From assembly GCF_022879595.1 (NCBI RefSeq), contig NZ_CP084265.1:1798001-1862000 (forward strand): a stretch of DNA of 64,000 bases, written 5' to 3'. The position numbers and the translations under genes were made by a program. Source of the stretch: Caballeronia sp. Lep1P3 (GTDB lineage Bacteria > Pseudomonadota > Gammaproteobacteria > Burkholderiales > Burkholderiaceae). The notes under the pieces are model-generated. The model saw only the letters and a program-made list of their open reading frames with translations, was not told the DNA's origin and searched no databases. This document shows, one piece after another, positions 17,611 to 27,103 of this stretch (positions are counted from its first letter, which is position 1; every line of letters begins with the position of its first letter).

Positions 17611-18534
17611 ATGAACGATCTCGACCTGAACCTGATCCCGTTTCTCGTCGCCATCGACGATACGCGCAACGTGAGCCGCGCCGCCGAACGGCTGGGCGTG
17701 AGCCAGCCGCGCGTATCGACGGCGCTCGGGCGGCTGCGCGAGTACTTCAACGACCCGCTCTTCGTGCGAACCTCGCGCGGCATGGAACCGACGCCGCGCG
17801 CGCTCGTCATCGTGCCCGCGGCACGCGAGGCGCTCGTGCGTATCGAGCGCGGTCTTCTCGATACGCAGCACTTCGATCCCGCCTCGAGCACGGATACGTT
17901 CGCGATCGCTCTGTCCGATGTCGGCGAGATCGTGTTCCTGCCGCGCCTGTTGCAAGCCTTCGCGAAGAACGCGCCCCGCGCGAATCTGCGCTCGGTGTCG
18001 GCGTCGCACGGCGAAGTGGAACGCGGGCTGGAGTCCGGCGACATCGATCTGGCCGTCGGCTATTTTCCCGACCTTCACGGCAACAATTTTTTCCAGCAGC
18101 GGCTCTTCTCGCATCGCTTCATCTGTCTCATGCGGCGCGACCATCCGTTCGCGAATGCGCCGCTCACCGTCGAGCGTTTTGTCGAGTGCGGGCATGCGGT
18201 GGTCCGCGCCGAAGGCCGCAGCCAGGAAATTCTTGAGAATTATCTCGACAAGGAGCGCGTGCGCCGGCGCGCCGTGCTGGAGACGCCGCACTTCATGAGC
18301 CTGCCGTTCATCCTGTCGCGCACCGATCTGATCGCGACCGTGCCGCACGCGATCGGCTTCGCGTATGTCGCCGAACACGCGTCGATCACGCTCGCGGAGC
18401 CGCCGTTTCCGCTGCCGCGCTTCGATCTGAGGCAGCACTGGCATCGCAAGTTTCATAACGATCCGCGCACGACGTGGCTGCGCGGCGTCGTCGCGTCGCT
18501 CTTCAACGACGCGCTCGACGAATGGCCGAAGTAA
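17611..18534 (+). CDS. LysR-family transcriptional regulator
   Basis: This 307-residue LysR protein begins MNDLDLNLIPFLVAIDDTRNVSRAAERLGVSQPRVSTALGRLREYF. It resembles the NahR/PcaQ/NodD-like branch, which has Leu-rich N-termini and strict HTH spacing. Many such regulators control aromatic-compound genes. The effector-binding domain runs from about 90 to 300. It is 22 bp after pcaR on the same strand and may be co-transcribed with it. Its target cannot be set from sequence; pca or a linked catabolic locus is plausible. Confidence 0.9.
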   Translation: MNDLDLNLIPFLVAIDDTRNVSRAAERLGVSQPRVSTALGRLREYFNDPLFVRTSRGMEPTPRALVIVPAAREALVRIERGLLDTQHFDPASSTDTFAIALSDVGEIVFLPRLLQAFAKNAPRANLRSVSASHGEVERGLESGDIDLAVGYFPDLHGNNFFQQRLFSHRFICLMRRDHPFANAPLTVERFVECGHAVVRAEGRSQEILENYLDKERVRRRAVLETPHFMSLPFILSRTDLIATVPHAIGFAYVAEHASITLAEPPFPLPRFDLRQHWHRKFHNDPRTTWLRGVVASLFNDALDEWPK

Positions 18535-18592
18535 TCGTCGCGCGGGGAATCGGGCTAACATCGCCGTTTTATTCCGAGGCGGACACCGATCG

Positions 18593-19492
18593 ATGGATGC
18601 GCTCACCAGCCTGCGCGTGTTTCGCGAGGTCGTCGAAGCCGGCAGCTTCGTGAAGGCTGCCGAGCGGCTCGATATCTCGACGGCGATGACGAGCAAGCAC
18701 CTCGCCAATCTCGAACGTCAACTGGGCGTGCGCCTGCTCAACCGCACGACGCGCCACCTGAGCCTGACCGAAGCGGGCAACGTCTATTACGAACAGTGCC
18801 GCGAGGCGCTCGACATCCTGCGGGCGGCCGAGGCCGCCGTCGGTGCGGTCGGCGCGCAGACGGCCGAGCCGCAGGGCGTCCTCAAGGTGACGGCGCCGGG
18901 CTGGTTCGCGAACCGGCGCTTCGCGGATTTGCTCGTCGGGTATCAGGCGCGCTATCCGGGCGTGCTCGTGGACTTGCGGCTCGAAAACCGCATCGTCGAT
19001 CTCGTCGAGGAAGGCTACGACATGGCCCTGCGCGCGACGTCCGAGCCTTCGCCTTCGCTGATCGTGCGGCCGCTGTGCAGCATGCCGTTCCTTCTGGCCG
19101 GCTCGCGCGCCTATCTGGACCGCCACGGCGACTTGCTCCATCCGGACGATGTGGCGCGGCATCGCATTGTCTTGCCGACGTATGCGAACATCGATTCCGT
19201 CACGCTGACCGGCCCGGACGGCGCGTTCATCGTAAAAAATCATGCGGTGTTGAAAACGAACGACACCTCGATGGCGATGCAATTGGTGCGCGCGGGCATC
19301 GGGCTCGCCTATTTTCCGGCGTGGATCGTGGAGCCGGAGTTGGCTTCCGGGGCACTGGTGCGCGTGCTGCCGGCTTATTCGGCGTTCGCGCCATCGGTCT
19401 ATGCCGTCTACACGAGCCGCAAATACATGACGACGAAGGTCCGCACGTTCATCGACTTTCTCTCCGAGTCGCTCGCCGACCCGCCAAACTGA
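18593..19492 (+). CDS. LysR-family transcriptional regulator
   Basis: This 299-residue LysR protein of the CrgA-like branch begins MDALTSLRVFREVVEAGSFVKAAERLDISTAMTSKHLANLERQLG, followed by the TRHLSLTEAG wing. The effector domain starts at about residue 90 (GVLKVTAPGWFANRRFADLL). It is 58 bp downstream of the previous LysR gene and followed by a small membrane protein gene. No divergent partner is present, so the regulon is unknown. Confidence 0.9.
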   Translation: MDALTSLRVFREVVEAGSFVKAAERLDISTAMTSKHLANLERQLGVRLLNRTTRHLSLTEAGNVYYEQCREALDILRAAEAAVGAVGAQTAEPQGVLKVTAPGWFANRRFADLLVGYQARYPGVLVDLRLENRIVDLVEEGYDMALRATSEPSPSLIVRPLCSMPFLLAGSRAYLDRHGDLLHPDDVARHRIVLPTYANIDSVTLTGPDGAFIVKNHAVLKTNDTSMAMQLVRAGIGLAYFPAWIVEPELASGALVRVLPAYSAFAPSVYAVYTSRKYMTTKVRTFIDFLSESLADPPN

Positions 19493-19595
19493 TTAGGAAT
19501 ACTCTTATTCAAGCGAAGTTTGCTGCGTGTGAAGATCGCGCCGGCCTCCGTTACCCGGACGGCCGACCTTCTTCATTGCATAGGCTCTCGCGCAC

Positions 19596-19976
19596 ATGGA
19601 CTTCCCCTGGATTCCGTTGATTTTCAATATGGTGATGCTCGGCATCGTGCTGTTCGTCTGCCGCACGATCAACGCGGCGAACGGCCAGCTCCTGTGGAAC
19701 GGCGCGCTCATCTACTTCGTCTTCGCCGTGCTCGCGATGGCGCTGGACTTCGCGTTGACGATGATCTTCGCGTCCGCGAGCTTTCACGACAACATTCAAT
19801 ATGAGCGGCTCGCCTCGCGCACGGCCTGGAGCGATCGCATTCTCGGCTACGTGATTCCGTGCGCCGTGTCGCTCGTGCTGGCACGCAGCTTCCGCAAGCG
19901 CCAGCGATCGGCAAAGCCGCATTCGGCGGGTGAATCTGCGGACGCGTCTTACGCGCCGTCGCAAGCGGCATCGTGA
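19596..19976 (+). CDS. Small integral membrane protein of unknown function
   Basis: This 126-residue protein has three hydrophobic segments: about residues 5-23 (WIPLIFNMVMLGIVLFVC), 37-60 (LIYFVFAVLAMALDFALTMIF) and 84-98 (ILGYVIPCAVSLVLA). A basic then Ser/Ala-rich C-terminal tail follows. I do not recognise the family. It follows a LysR gene and precedes tRNA-Pro. Base composition is like the surrounding chromosome, so it is native rather than part of the following low-G+C islet. No strong Shine-Dalgarno is seen. Confidence 0.65.
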   Translation: MDFPWIPLIFNMVMLGIVLFVCRTINAANGQLLWNGALIYFVFAVLAMALDFALTMIFASASFHDNIQYERLASRTAWSDRILGYVIPCAVSLVLARSFRKRQRSAKPHSAGESADASYAPSQAAS

Positions 19977-20033
19977 TGAACCGGCTCGCGGAAGTGAAAT
20001 CAACGAATAACGCCGTACAAAACGCAGAAGCAG

Positions 20034-20062
20034 TTCTACATTTCGTTTCTCTCTGATATACT
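20034..20062 (+). promoter_or_regulatory. Promoter of tRNA-Pro
   Basis: An extended -10 element (TG at 20054-20055, then TATACT at 20057-20062) lies 10 bp before the mature tRNA 5' end. A weak -35 (TTCTAC, 20034-20039) is 17 bp upstream. Confidence 0.55.
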
Positions 20063-20072
20063 TTCGCTCTTT

Positions 20073-20149
<77 letters not shown>

Positions 20150-20150
20150 G

Positions 20151-20188
20151 AATAAGCCCGCGTAATCAACAGATTACGCGGGCTTATT
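20151..20188 (+). terminator. Long hairpin terminator after tRNA-Pro
   Basis: A perfect 16-bp inverted repeat (AATAAGCCCGCGTAAT 20151-20166 with its complement 20173-20188, 6-nt loop) begins 2 bp after the tRNA CCA end. The T-tract is short (ATTGCTTTGC), but the stem ends in A/T pairs. Confidence 0.7.
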
Positions 20189-20189
20189 G

Positions 20190-20536
20190 CTTTGCACGTC
20201 CGCCCAAGAATGGGGCATTTTGGAAGTCTTCCAAAACAAACCGCCGGTCAGGAGCTGGCACTACCGTACGCATATACGGTGCGGGTCAATGCCATGGCAT
20301 CGTTCGAGGTCGTGCTCTTTTGCTTGCGTGGTGACAGCGAGCAAGTGAAGGCGCAGCCGGCTAGACGCATCTTCCCGAGTCAGCAAGAGGACTCGCTCCA
20401 TATCTTGCACCGCTTCCGAAGTTGGCTGGTCAATACCTCCACAAGTCGCAGCTGAACGACAAGAAACTCAAGCCGGCTCAGCTGGTGAAACCGGTTCAGT
20501 CATGCAATCCCTCAAGAGCCGCCCGAAGGCGGCTGA
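20190..20536. other. Gene-free, lower-G+C stretch after tRNA-Pro, probably degenerate acquired DNA
   Basis: No convincing gene is seen over about 350 bp. The stretch contains a 19-bp palindrome (TTTTGGAAG 20218-20226 with CTTCCAAAA 20228-20236) and a 6-bp-arm inverted repeat ACCGTA/TACGGT (20263-20280). Short open frames lack ribosome-binding sites and resemble broken protein fragments, for example one encoding GQYLHKSQLNDKKLKP near 20425-20475. The best reading is a remnant of inserted DNA next to the tRNA. Confidence 0.4.
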
Positions 20537-21667
20537 GTGCACTTGCATTCGACGCCGTCAAACCTGCTTGAAGTAAGATGTGTGCGCCGAAGAATTTACG
20601 ACCATTACAAATTGACGACAGACATCAAGAGAATCCCGCGGAGCCGCGATCCGTCTCTAGACTTCGTGAAGTTCGTCGCGATCATCTTGGTGATAATGGT
20701 CCACGTCACAGCGGTAGGATTTCTTTACCCGCTGAGAGATTGGTGGCATGCCGCGTCAGCGTATCGATGCATATCGGCAGCTTGCGTACCACTGTTCTTT
20801 ATGGCGACGGGCGCGGTGATCCTTGACCGTCCCACCTCGCTTTTATCAAGCCTGAAGAGAATCGCTCGCGTCGGCGTGCCTTTAGTACTTTGGTCATGCA
20901 TATACTTAGCGTGGTACCAATTCGCTTTGGATGCAAAGGTCGGAAACTGGCTGCTGGCAATTCTCCTGAATAGGGCGGCGGCACACCTTTGGTTCGTATA
21001 CGCGATTATTGGCTTGTATATATTCCTGCCGGTCCTTGCGGTTTTTTACACGCAATCCACCGCCGGGCAAAAGGCGATTTTCTTGGCAGCTTGGTTCATC
21101 GGTGCAAGCCTGAACCAATTCTCAAGCAGAGTCTTCGGTCATCCGATCATCGCCATTGATCTTTCATACGCTCCGCTCTATAGCGGGTACGTGATCTTGG
21201 GAGCGGTTTTATATCGCTGGCTTGAGAATCACCGCGACCGCCATTGGATGCTCATTTCATGCACACTCGCGCTTATAGCCTTATGCGCGGCAATTCGACT
21301 GACGTGGGCTTGGCCCGTGTCACATCGGTCGACATCAACCGTTTTTTTCGATTACCAGTCACCCCTGACTGTTGTCGCAGCCATAGCCTTATTCGTCGCG
21401 CTGCAGCTCATGTTCGACCGCGTGGCCATCTCGTGGATTCGATCTACCGTTTCTTTCTTCGCGCGCCGGACGTTCGGGATCTACCTGTCTCACTTTCTGC
21501 TTTTCCAGTTCTACTTCACCTATGCGAAAGGCGATTTCCTTTACATCGATCAAATCGGCGCGTGGATATGGTTTCCAGGTGCGACCATTGGCGCCCTGAT
21601 TCTAAGCGGGGCGCTCGTCTGGACGATACAGAAAGTCCCAGTGCTCAAGATGTTGAGTCCCGACTGA
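20537..21667 (+). CDS. Membrane acyltransferase, acyltransferase-3 family (WecH/OafA-like)
   Basis: This is a 376-residue polytopic protein with about ten hydrophobic segments from residue 44 to 370. The first segment, SLDFVKFVAIILVIMVHVTAV, carries the conserved histidine typical of acyltransferase-3 proteins, which O-acetylate cell-surface polysaccharides, lipids or other acceptors at the inner membrane. The nominal GTG start at 20537 is uncertain: no clear ribosome-binding site is seen, and residues 1-40 may be untranslated. G+C is visibly lower than in its neighbours (62 of 120 bases in lines 20941-21060) and codon use is unlike the surrounding genes. It lies in the islet after tRNA-Pro with no glycan-synthesis neighbours, so horizontal acquisition is likely. 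The acceptor is unknown. Confidence 0.8.
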   Translation: MHLHSTPSNLLEVRCVRRRIYDHYKLTTDIKRIPRSRDPSLDFVKFVAIILVIMVHVTAVGFLYPLRDWWHAASAYRCISAACVPLFFMATGAVILDRPTSLLSSLKRIARVGVPLVLWSCIYLAWYQFALDAKVGNWLLAILLNRAAAHLWFVYAIIGLYIFLPVLAVFYTQSTAGQKAIFLAAWFIGASLNQFSSRVFGHPIIAIDLSYAPLYSGYVILGAVLYRWLENHRDRHWMLISCTLALIALCAAIRLTWAWPVSHRSTSTVFFDYQSPLTVVAAIALFVALQLMFDRVAISWIRSTVSFFARRTFGIYLSHFLLFQFYFTYAKGDFLYIDQIGAWIWFPGATIGALILSGALVWTIQKVPVLKMLSPD

Positions 21668-21972
21668 CATCAACGTTTCGAGGGGACTGTGACCAGACAA
21701 GAGCCACGCGCCAGTTCATGCTGACGCGGGTTTTCTCTTTCGGGCGATGGGAAGGCTTTTATTGCTCTGATGGGGTGCGTCATCCATTGCGCCCCGCTCT
21801 CGCTACGCGCACTCGTCTATCAGCGCGATGAAGACAAGCCGCCGTTCGACAAACAATTGCGCTGCCCACGCAGCCGATGGAACCGCAGCGCCGCTCCTCC
21901 GCGCGGAAAACAGCCCCAACGTTTACGGTAGACTCCGCGCAATTGGTCACCTTCCCCGTTCCCCACTCGCCG
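21668..21972. other. Intergenic stretch between acyltransferase and lipoprotein genes
   Basis: About 305 bp with no supported gene. Short open frames lack ribosome-binding sites. Composition shifts back toward the high-G+C chromosome by about 21850, so the right edge of the acquired islet probably lies here. No direct repeat of the tRNA-Pro 3' end was recognised. Confidence 0.4.
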
Positions 21973-22341
21973 ATGACGCTCTCGCGACGCCTCTCTCCAG
22001 TCCTTCTTCTACTGCTTCTCTGTGCCGGCTGCACCGTCGGCTATAAGAACGCCGATCTGTGCAAGCAACGGATGATCGCAACTTATCCGAACACGGCTCC
22101 GAAGCTCACCTATGACCAGGCGAAGACGGCCAACCGTGGCGTGCGCGTCGTCGTTCAGGCCACTTATAAAATCCCGGTCGGGAATAGCTCCGCTGAGAAG
22201 ACGCTCGTCAAGCGAAAGACTTCGGAGGGCGCCGCCGCAGTCGAATGCACCTTCGACGGCGAGACGATGAAGACATTTGCCTGGCTCACGCCTCCCGACA
22301 TGGCCACGCGCTATCCGCTCACTTCCGCAGAAGACCGATAA
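21973..22341 (+). CDS. Small lipoprotein of unknown function
   Basis: This 122-residue protein opens MTLSRRLSPVLLLLLLCAGC, a compact lipoprotein signal peptide with lipidated Cys20. The mature part contains CKQRMIATYPNTAPKLTYDQAK and a VVVQATYKIPVGNSSAEKTLVKRKT beta-like region, then AAAVECTFDGETMKTFAW. Three cysteines in total are visible besides none in the tail. I do not recognise a family. An upstream in-frame start would add a long non-hydrophobic N-terminus and lose the signal peptide, so 21973 is chosen. It probably sits in the periplasm attached to a membrane. Confidence 0.7.
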   Translation: MTLSRRLSPVLLLLLLCAGCTVGYKNADLCKQRMIATYPNTAPKLTYDQAKTANRGVRVVVQATYKIPVGNSSAEKTLVKRKTSEGAAAVECTFDGETMKTFAWLTPPDMATRYPLTSAEDR

Positions 22342-22553
22342 CATCCGCACGCGATCAACAAGGAAAACGCTCGGCAAAAAGTCGTATAAGGGCGAACGCG
22401 CGTCCGATCGATCCGCTCGATTCACCCGCCGACCGATCACCTTAGAGCCGGCGTCCAAAAAACGCAATTCTGGCTGCGCAGCGCCGGAAAATCACTTGTG
22501 TGTCATCGTCTTAACCTCTATTCTTCAAGCGACACATAAGGAGCGCCCCTTCG

Positions 22554-22904
22554 ATGCTTTCGTCAGTTCGTGCCCCTTCCCGGCGAAGGCACGCGCCGCC
22601 CGATCGCGGCGCCTCTTCGCTGCGCGCCGAAATCGCAAAGTGGTTCGACGCCGAAAGCTCAGCGCGGGTCACGCGCTTCGGACGCATCTACTTGGGCGGT
22701 AGCCGCTATGTGTGCGTGAGCGCGCCGGACCGCGTTCGCGGCGGCTCCCATTCGCTCTACTTCTTCCATCACGGAAAAAGCGACTGGCGCGTCTACCCGC
22801 CGGCCGGCGTCGGGCCGAGCATCGTGTACTGCTCGATCGCAGCGCCAACAGCCAGCGCAACGGGCACAACGGGCGCAACCGATGCAAAGGCAGCGCCCGG
22901 CTAA
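22554..22904 (+). CDS. Hypothetical protein, 116 residues
   Basis: I do not recognise this protein. It has a good Shine-Dalgarno (AAGGAG, 22538-22543, 10 bp before the ATG). It has an Arg-rich N-terminus, a middle with well-formed strands (RFGRIYLGGSRYVCVSA, SHSLYFFHHGKSDWRVYPP), and a low-complexity Ala/Thr/Gly tail. There is no signal peptide. The coding signal is plausible, with G+C typical of the chromosome. It is convergent with the SDR gene, 5 bp away. The preceding 22342-22553 holds nothing recognisable. Confidence 0.55.
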   Translation: MLSSVRAPSRRRHAPPDRGASSLRAEIAKWFDAESSARVTRFGRIYLGGSRYVCVSAPDRVRGGSHSLYFFHHGKSDWRVYPPAGVGPSIVYCSIAAPTASATGTTGATDAKAAPG

Positions 22905-22909
22905 CGATC

Positions 22910-23509
22910 TCACGACTTCGCTGCGAGAAGTACCTGCCCGGTGATCGCTTCGTCGATCGTGCGCTTGTATGCCTTGGCGACTTCCGCCGCCGCAATGCCC
23001 TGCGACGCGTCCTTGCCCATCGCTTCGAGCGTCTCCGCGACCCATCCGGGACTCACGACATTCACTCGCATCCTGCCGTGAAGCTCCAGCGCGGCCACGC
23101 GCGCGAATGCTTCGACGCCCGCGTTGACGATGCTCACCGCCGCGCTGCCGACCATCGGTTGCTGCGCGAGGACGCCGCTCGTCAATGTGATGGCGCCGCC
23201 CTCATCGACGTGGCCCGTCGCGCAGCGCACGAGGTTCACCTGACCCATCAGCTTGTTGGCGAGACTGAACGCGTAGTCGTCGTCCGAGAGCGTATCGAGC
23301 GGCGCAAACTTCGCCGTGCCGCCGACGCACAAGACCGCGCCGACCTTTCTTACTTGCGCGAACATCGCCGCGATGCTCGCTTTGTCCGACAAGTCGACCG
23401 CGACATCCGAACCCTTGCGGCTCGCCGTGACGATCTCGTGCTCGGCTTCGAGCAATCGCGCGATCTGCGTGCCCAGCAATCCCGTTGCACCCACGATCAG
23501 CACTCGCAT
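22910..23509 (-). CDS. Short-chain dehydrogenase/reductase-like protein lacking the YxxxK motif
   Basis: This 199-residue Rossmann protein has the N-terminal nucleotide loop VGATGLLGTQIARLLE. Acidic and basic positions after strand 2 (TASRKGSDVAVDLSD) suggest NADP or NAD binding. Where classical SDRs have Tyr-x-x-x-Lys it reads SAAVSIVNAGVEAFARVAALEL, so the catalytic Tyr and Lys are absent. Short atypical SDRs of this kind exist in proteobacteria; function is unknown. It may bind a dinucleotide without classical dehydrogenase chemistry. It is not in an operon with merR/ihfA, from which it is separated by a terminator. Confidence 0.8.
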   Translation of the reverse strand: MRVLIVGATGLLGTQIARLLEAEHEIVTASRKGSDVAVDLSDKASIAAMFAQVRKVGAVLCVGGTAKFAPLDTLSDDDYAFSLANKLMGQVNLVRCATGHVDEGGAITLTSGVLAQQPMVGSAAVSIVNAGVEAFARVAALELHGRMRVNVVSPGWVAETLEAMGKDASQGIAAAEVAKAYKRTIDEAITGQVLLAAKS

Positions 23510-23593
23510 AAGGCCTCCTGAAGATAGAACGACAGAGATAGACAGCGATCATGCTACCGCCCTCGCCCGCTTCGCGCTCGTTGGGGCAGCGAC

Positions 23594-23627
23594 AAAAAAA
23601 ATGCCGCGATACGCGATCGCGGCATTT
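23594..23627 (-). terminator. Terminator of the thrS-to-merR gene block
   Basis: A 12-bp perfect stem (AAATGCCGCGAT 23599-23610 with its complement 23616-23627) is followed on the minus strand by seven T. It lies just after the merR stop. Confidence 0.92.
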
Positions 23628-23654
23628 ACATGGTGCGTATATCGGGCGTCGAAC

Positions 23655-24038
23655 TCATCCGCCCAGGAGATCGATCACCTGCATGATCTCGCTGCGCAAC
23701 TGATCGACATCGACGGCGGGCTGCTGCGCCTGTGCGGCTCCGGGCGACTCGTCCATCTCGGCGGCGTCGCCGTTGGCGCGCCCTTGCGCATCGAGGCGAT
23801 TGCGCGCGCCGTTGATCGTGAAGCCCTGTTCGTACAGCAGCTCACGAATGCGCCGGATCAGCAGGACTTCATGATGCTGATAGTACCGGCGATTCCCGCG
23901 TCGCTTGACCGGCCGCAGTTGCGTGAACTCCTGCTCCCAATAGCGCAGCACATGCGGTTTGACGCCGCATAGTTCGCTGACTTCGCCAATCGTGAAATAA
24001 CGCTTGGCTGGGATCGGAGGCAAGACGACTTTTTCCAT
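23655..24038 (-). CDS. MerR-family transcriptional regulator
   Basis: This 127-residue protein has the N-terminal MerR winged helix (YFTIGEVSELCGVKPHVLRYWEQEFTQLRPVKRRGNRRYY, about residues 13-53), a short dimerisation helix (LLIRRIRELLYEQGFTINGARNRL), and an acidic tail with no metal-binding cysteines. This small MerR type is conserved downstream of ihfA in many proteobacteria, but its target is not established. It is the last gene of the minus-strand block, 85 bp after ihfA. Confidence 0.92.
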   Translation of the reverse strand: MEKVVLPPIPAKRYFTIGEVSELCGVKPHVLRYWEQEFTQLRPVKRRGNRRYYQHHEVLLIRRIRELLYEQGFTINGARNRLDAQGRANGDAAEMDESPGAAQAQQPAVDVDQLRSEIMQVIDLLGG

Positions 24039-24123
24039 CGTCGATCAACCATCGTTTGAGTGATGTCGATTGAAGCACGGCAGTCGAAGAGCGATGCGCT
24101 CACGCACCGGCGCAGGAAACGCG

Positions 24124-24531
24124 TCAACGGGAAAGACTCGTCTCCGCTCCGGTTTCGACCAGCGCCTTCAGTTTCTGGCTTGCATGAAATGTGACGACGC
24201 GACGCGCCGCAATGGGAATGGCTTCGCCGGTCTTGGGATTGCGGCCCGGGCGCTGCGGCTTGTCGCGCAACTGGAAGTTGCCGAAGCCGGACAGCTTGAC
24301 GCTGTCGCCGCTTTCAAGCGCATCGCGGATGACTTCGAAGAACGCTTCGACCATGTCCTTCGCTTCGCGCTTGTTCAGACCGACGTGGTCGAACAGCATT
24401 TCCGCGAGCTCGGCTTTGGTGAGCGTCGGCGTGTCGTTCGACACCGCGCCCGAAGTCGTGTTGTCTCGGGTCATGGCGCTGCGCTGCGCCGAAAGAAGGG
24501 CTTCGAAATCACTCGAGTTCATTTGGTTCAT
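24124..24531 (-). CDS. ihfA: Integration host factor alpha subunit
   Basis: IHF is a heterodimeric DNA-bending protein used in recombination, replication and transcription. The HU/IHF core ([31 protein letters not shown] onward) is complete, with the DNA-minor-groove arm [21 protein letters not shown] roughly 35-residue N-terminal extension ([18 protein letters not shown]...) precedes it, typical of this genus group. Start choice is uncertain: 24531 (ATG) is used here, but GTG at 24552 and ATG at 24474 are alternatives, and none has a good Shine-Dalgarno. It follows pheT as in E. coli and most proteobacteria. Confidence 0.95.
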   Translation of the reverse strand: MNQMNSSDFEALLSAQRSAMTRDNTTSGAVSNDTPTLTKAELAEMLFDHVGLNKREAKDMVEAFFEVIRDALESGDSVKLSGFGNFQLRDKPQRPGRNPKTGEAIPIAARRVVTFHASQKLKALVETGAETSLSR

Positions 24532-24593
24532 ATCGGTAAGACGGCGCGACACATTTTCAGACTTGAGGATTGAGACGGAGGCCTCATTGCAGG

Positions 24594-27026
24594 CTATCCG
24601 CGCAGCCGCGCGCCGTGTACTCGAGCCAGGCGATCCACCAGCGTTTTGATAGCCGTATCGACCGTTTCGTCCTGAAGCGTGCCGCCAGTATCTTGCAACG
24701 TTACACGGAAGGCAAGACTTTTCTCATGCACTCCCAAACCGCCGGAAGTGTTTGATTTTGGACGGAATTCGTCGAAAAGCGCAACCCTCGTCACATGCTT
24801 GCAGGCAGGCTCCGAACGCGCGTTTTCCAGCTCGTCCAGCAGCGCCTGCACCGGCACGGACTGGTCGACGACGACCGCGATATCGCGTCGCACCGGCGGG
24901 AATTTCGATACCTCGGAAGGCGTCGGCAGTGCGCGGTCCATCAGCGCGTCGGCTTCGACCTCGAAGAGAATCGGCGCGTGCGGCAGATCGTATTTCTGCA
25001 GCCAGCGCGGATGCAGTTCGCCGATCCAGCCGACCGCGCGCCCCGCTACTTCGATGCGCGCGCTGCGTCCCGGATGCAGCGCCGAATGCTCGGCCTTCAC
25101 GAAACGCGGCGCGACCGGCGCGAAGAGCGCTTCGACGTCGCCCTTCACGTCGAAGAAGTCCACGTTGCGCGAGGCCACGCCCCATTGCTCGTCGAGCGCC
25201 GGACCATACGCGAGCGCGCCGATCATCTTCGGCTGCGCGAAGCCTTCGACTGCCAGTTCGCCCGCCTTCACCGACGCATCGCGCAGGAACACGCGCCCCG
25301 CCTCGAACACGCGGATGCGATCCGCGCGACGATTCAGGTTGTAGCGCAACACGTCGATGAGGCTGCCGAACAGCGTCGTTCGCATGACCGAATGCTGGCT
25401 CGCGATCGGATTGACGAGCTTCACCGGATTGTCGTTGCCGGCGAAGTCCTGCTCCCACTGCGCATCGACGAAACTGAAGTTCACGGTCTCCGCGTAATCG
25501 CGCGCGGCCACGGCATGACGCAGCGCGTGGATGGAACGCTTGGTCTCGTCGGTGCGACGCATCTCGCTCGCCGCCACCGGCGGACGCGCGGGAATCTTTT
25601 CGAAGCCGTAAATGCGCGCGACTTCCTCGATGAGGTCTTCCTCGATCTCGATGTCGAAGCGATACGGCGGCGGCGTCACCTTGAACGTGTCGCCGTCGCG
25701 CTCGAACGCGAGATTCAGCCGCGTGAAAATCTGCGCGATCTCTTCCGCGCCGATCTCGACACCGATGATGCGATGCGCGCGCGAGACGCGCATCGAAACC
25801 GGACGGCGCTCGGGCACGTTGAGGATCTGATCGTCGACGGGACCGGCTTCGCCGCCGCAGATATCGAGGATCAGTTGCGAGATGCGCTCGATGTGCTCGA
25901 CCGTCGTCGCGTAATCGACGCCGCGCTCGAAGCGGTGCGCCGCATCCGTCGAGAAGTTGTACTTGCGCGCACGGCCGCGAATGGCGTCCGGCCACCAGAA
26001 CGCGGCTTCCAGATAGATGTTGGCCGTATCGAGCGATACGGCGGTGCTGTCGCCGCCCATGATGCCGGCGAGACTTTCGACGTGGCGATCGTCCGCGATC
26101 ACGCCGACGGTTTCATCCAGCTCGACAGTATTGCCGTTAAGCAGCTTGAGCGACTCGCCTTGTCTGCCCCAACGCACTTCGATCCCGCCGTGAATCTTGT
26201 CGAGATCGAAGACGTGCGTCGGGCGACCGAGCTCGAGCATCACGTAGTTCGAAATATCGACGAGCGCGGAAATGCTGCGCTGGCCCGAGCGTTCGAGACG
26301 CTCGACCATCCATTGCGGCGTCTTCCCGTGTGCGTTGACGCCACGGATCACGCGGCCCGAGAAGCGGCCGCACAGGTCGGGCGCGAGCACCTTGACGGGC
26401 AGCTTTTCGTCGAGCGTCGTCTTGACGGGCGGCATGTCGAGCGCCTTCAGCGGTGCGCCGGTGATCGCCGCGGTTTCGCGCGCGACGCCGAACACCGAGA
26501 GACAGTCCGCCTTGTTCGGCGTCAGCTTGATCTCGAAAACAGTGTCGTCGAGACTGAGCGCCTCGCGGATGTCCTGCCCGATCTTCGCGTCGGCGGACAG
26601 GATCAGCAGGCCGCTGTGATCTTCGGACAGCTTGAGTTCGCGCGCCGAGCACAGCATGCCCTGGCTATCGACGCCGCGCAGCTTCGCCGGCTTGATGGCG
26701 AATGGCTCGCCGCCCGCCTCGACCGGCGGCAGAACCGCGCCGATCAGCGCGACCGGCACCTTGATGCCCGGCGACACGTTCGGCGCGCCGCAGACGATGT
26801 TCAGACGCTCGCCCGTGCCGGCGTCGACCTGGCAGACGTTGAGCTTGTCGGCGTTCGGATGCTTGGCCACTTCCAGCACTTGCCCGACGACGATCTTGGT
26901 GGTCGGCGGCGCGACCGGCCGCAGGTCTTCGACTTCGAGACCGGCCATCGTCAGCGCGTGAGCGAGTTCGTCGGTGGAGAGCTTGGGATCGACGAAGCTG
27001 CGGAGCCAGGATTCGGGGAATTGCAT
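24594..27026 (-). CDS. pheT: Phenylalanine-tRNA ligase beta subunit
   Basis: This is the 810-residue large subunit of the alpha2-beta2 phenylalanyl-tRNA synthetase. Visible domains are an N-terminal tRNA-binding/OB-like region with [25 protein letters not shown] (about 45-70), the B3/B4 editing domain in the middle, the B5 domain, and a C-terminal anticodon-binding ferredoxin-like domain ([21 protein letters not shown]). Length matches E. coli PheT (795). It follows pheS by about 77 bp. Confidence 0.98.
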   Translation of the reverse strand: MQFPESWLRSFVDPKLSTDELAHALTMAGLEVEDLRPVAPPTTKIVVGQVLEVAKHPNADKLNVCQVDAGTGERLNIVCGAPNVSPGIKVPVALIGAVLPPVEAGGEPFAIKPAKLRGVDSQGMLCSARELKLSEDHSGLLILSADAKIGQDIREALSLDDTVFEIKLTPNKADCLSVFGVARETAAITGAPLKALDMPPVKTTLDEKLPVKVLAPDLCGRFSGRVIRGVNAHGKTPQWMVERLERSGQRSISALVDISNYVMLELGRPTHVFDLDKIHGGIEVRWGRQGESLKLLNGNTVELDETVGVIADDRHVESLAGIMGGDSTAVSLDTANIYLEAAFWWPDAIRGRARKYNFSTDAAHRFERGVDYATTVEHIERISQLILDICGGEAGPVDDQILNVPERRPVSMRVSRAHRIIGVEIGAEEIAQIFTRLNLAFERDGDTFKVTPPPYRFDIEIEEDLIEEVARIYGFEKIPARPPVAASEMRRTDETKRSIHALRHAVAARDYAETVNFSFVDAQWEQDFAGNDNPVKLVNPIASQHSVMRTTLFGSLIDVLRYNLNRRADRIRVFEAGRVFLRDASVKAGELAVEGFAQPKMIGALAYGPALDEQWGVASRNVDFFDVKGDVEALFAPVAPRFVKAEHSALHPGRSARIEVAGRAVGWIGELHPRWLQKYDLPHAPILFEVEADALMDRALPTPSEVSKFPPVRRDIAVVVDQSVPVQALLDELENARSEPACKHVTRVALFDEFRPKSNTSGGLGVHEKSLAFRVTLQDTGGTLQDETVDTAIKTLVDRLARVHGARLRG

Positions 27027-27103
27027 GTGTGTCTACGTTCGAAATGTGGAGTTCTCGTCCGGCGCGTGCCGCGTGGCCGGACGTCGCATGGCGCGCGGGC
27101 GTT

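Noticed and set aside
19497..19512. ACTCTTATTCAAG resembling half of the aceA palindrome
   Set aside because: Only one half-site matches and it lies just after a LysR gene, so the similarity is probably chance.
20192..20455. Open frame of 87 codons after tRNA-Pro
   Set aside because: There is no ribosome-binding site, no recognisable domain and irregular composition. It is better explained as degenerate DNA.
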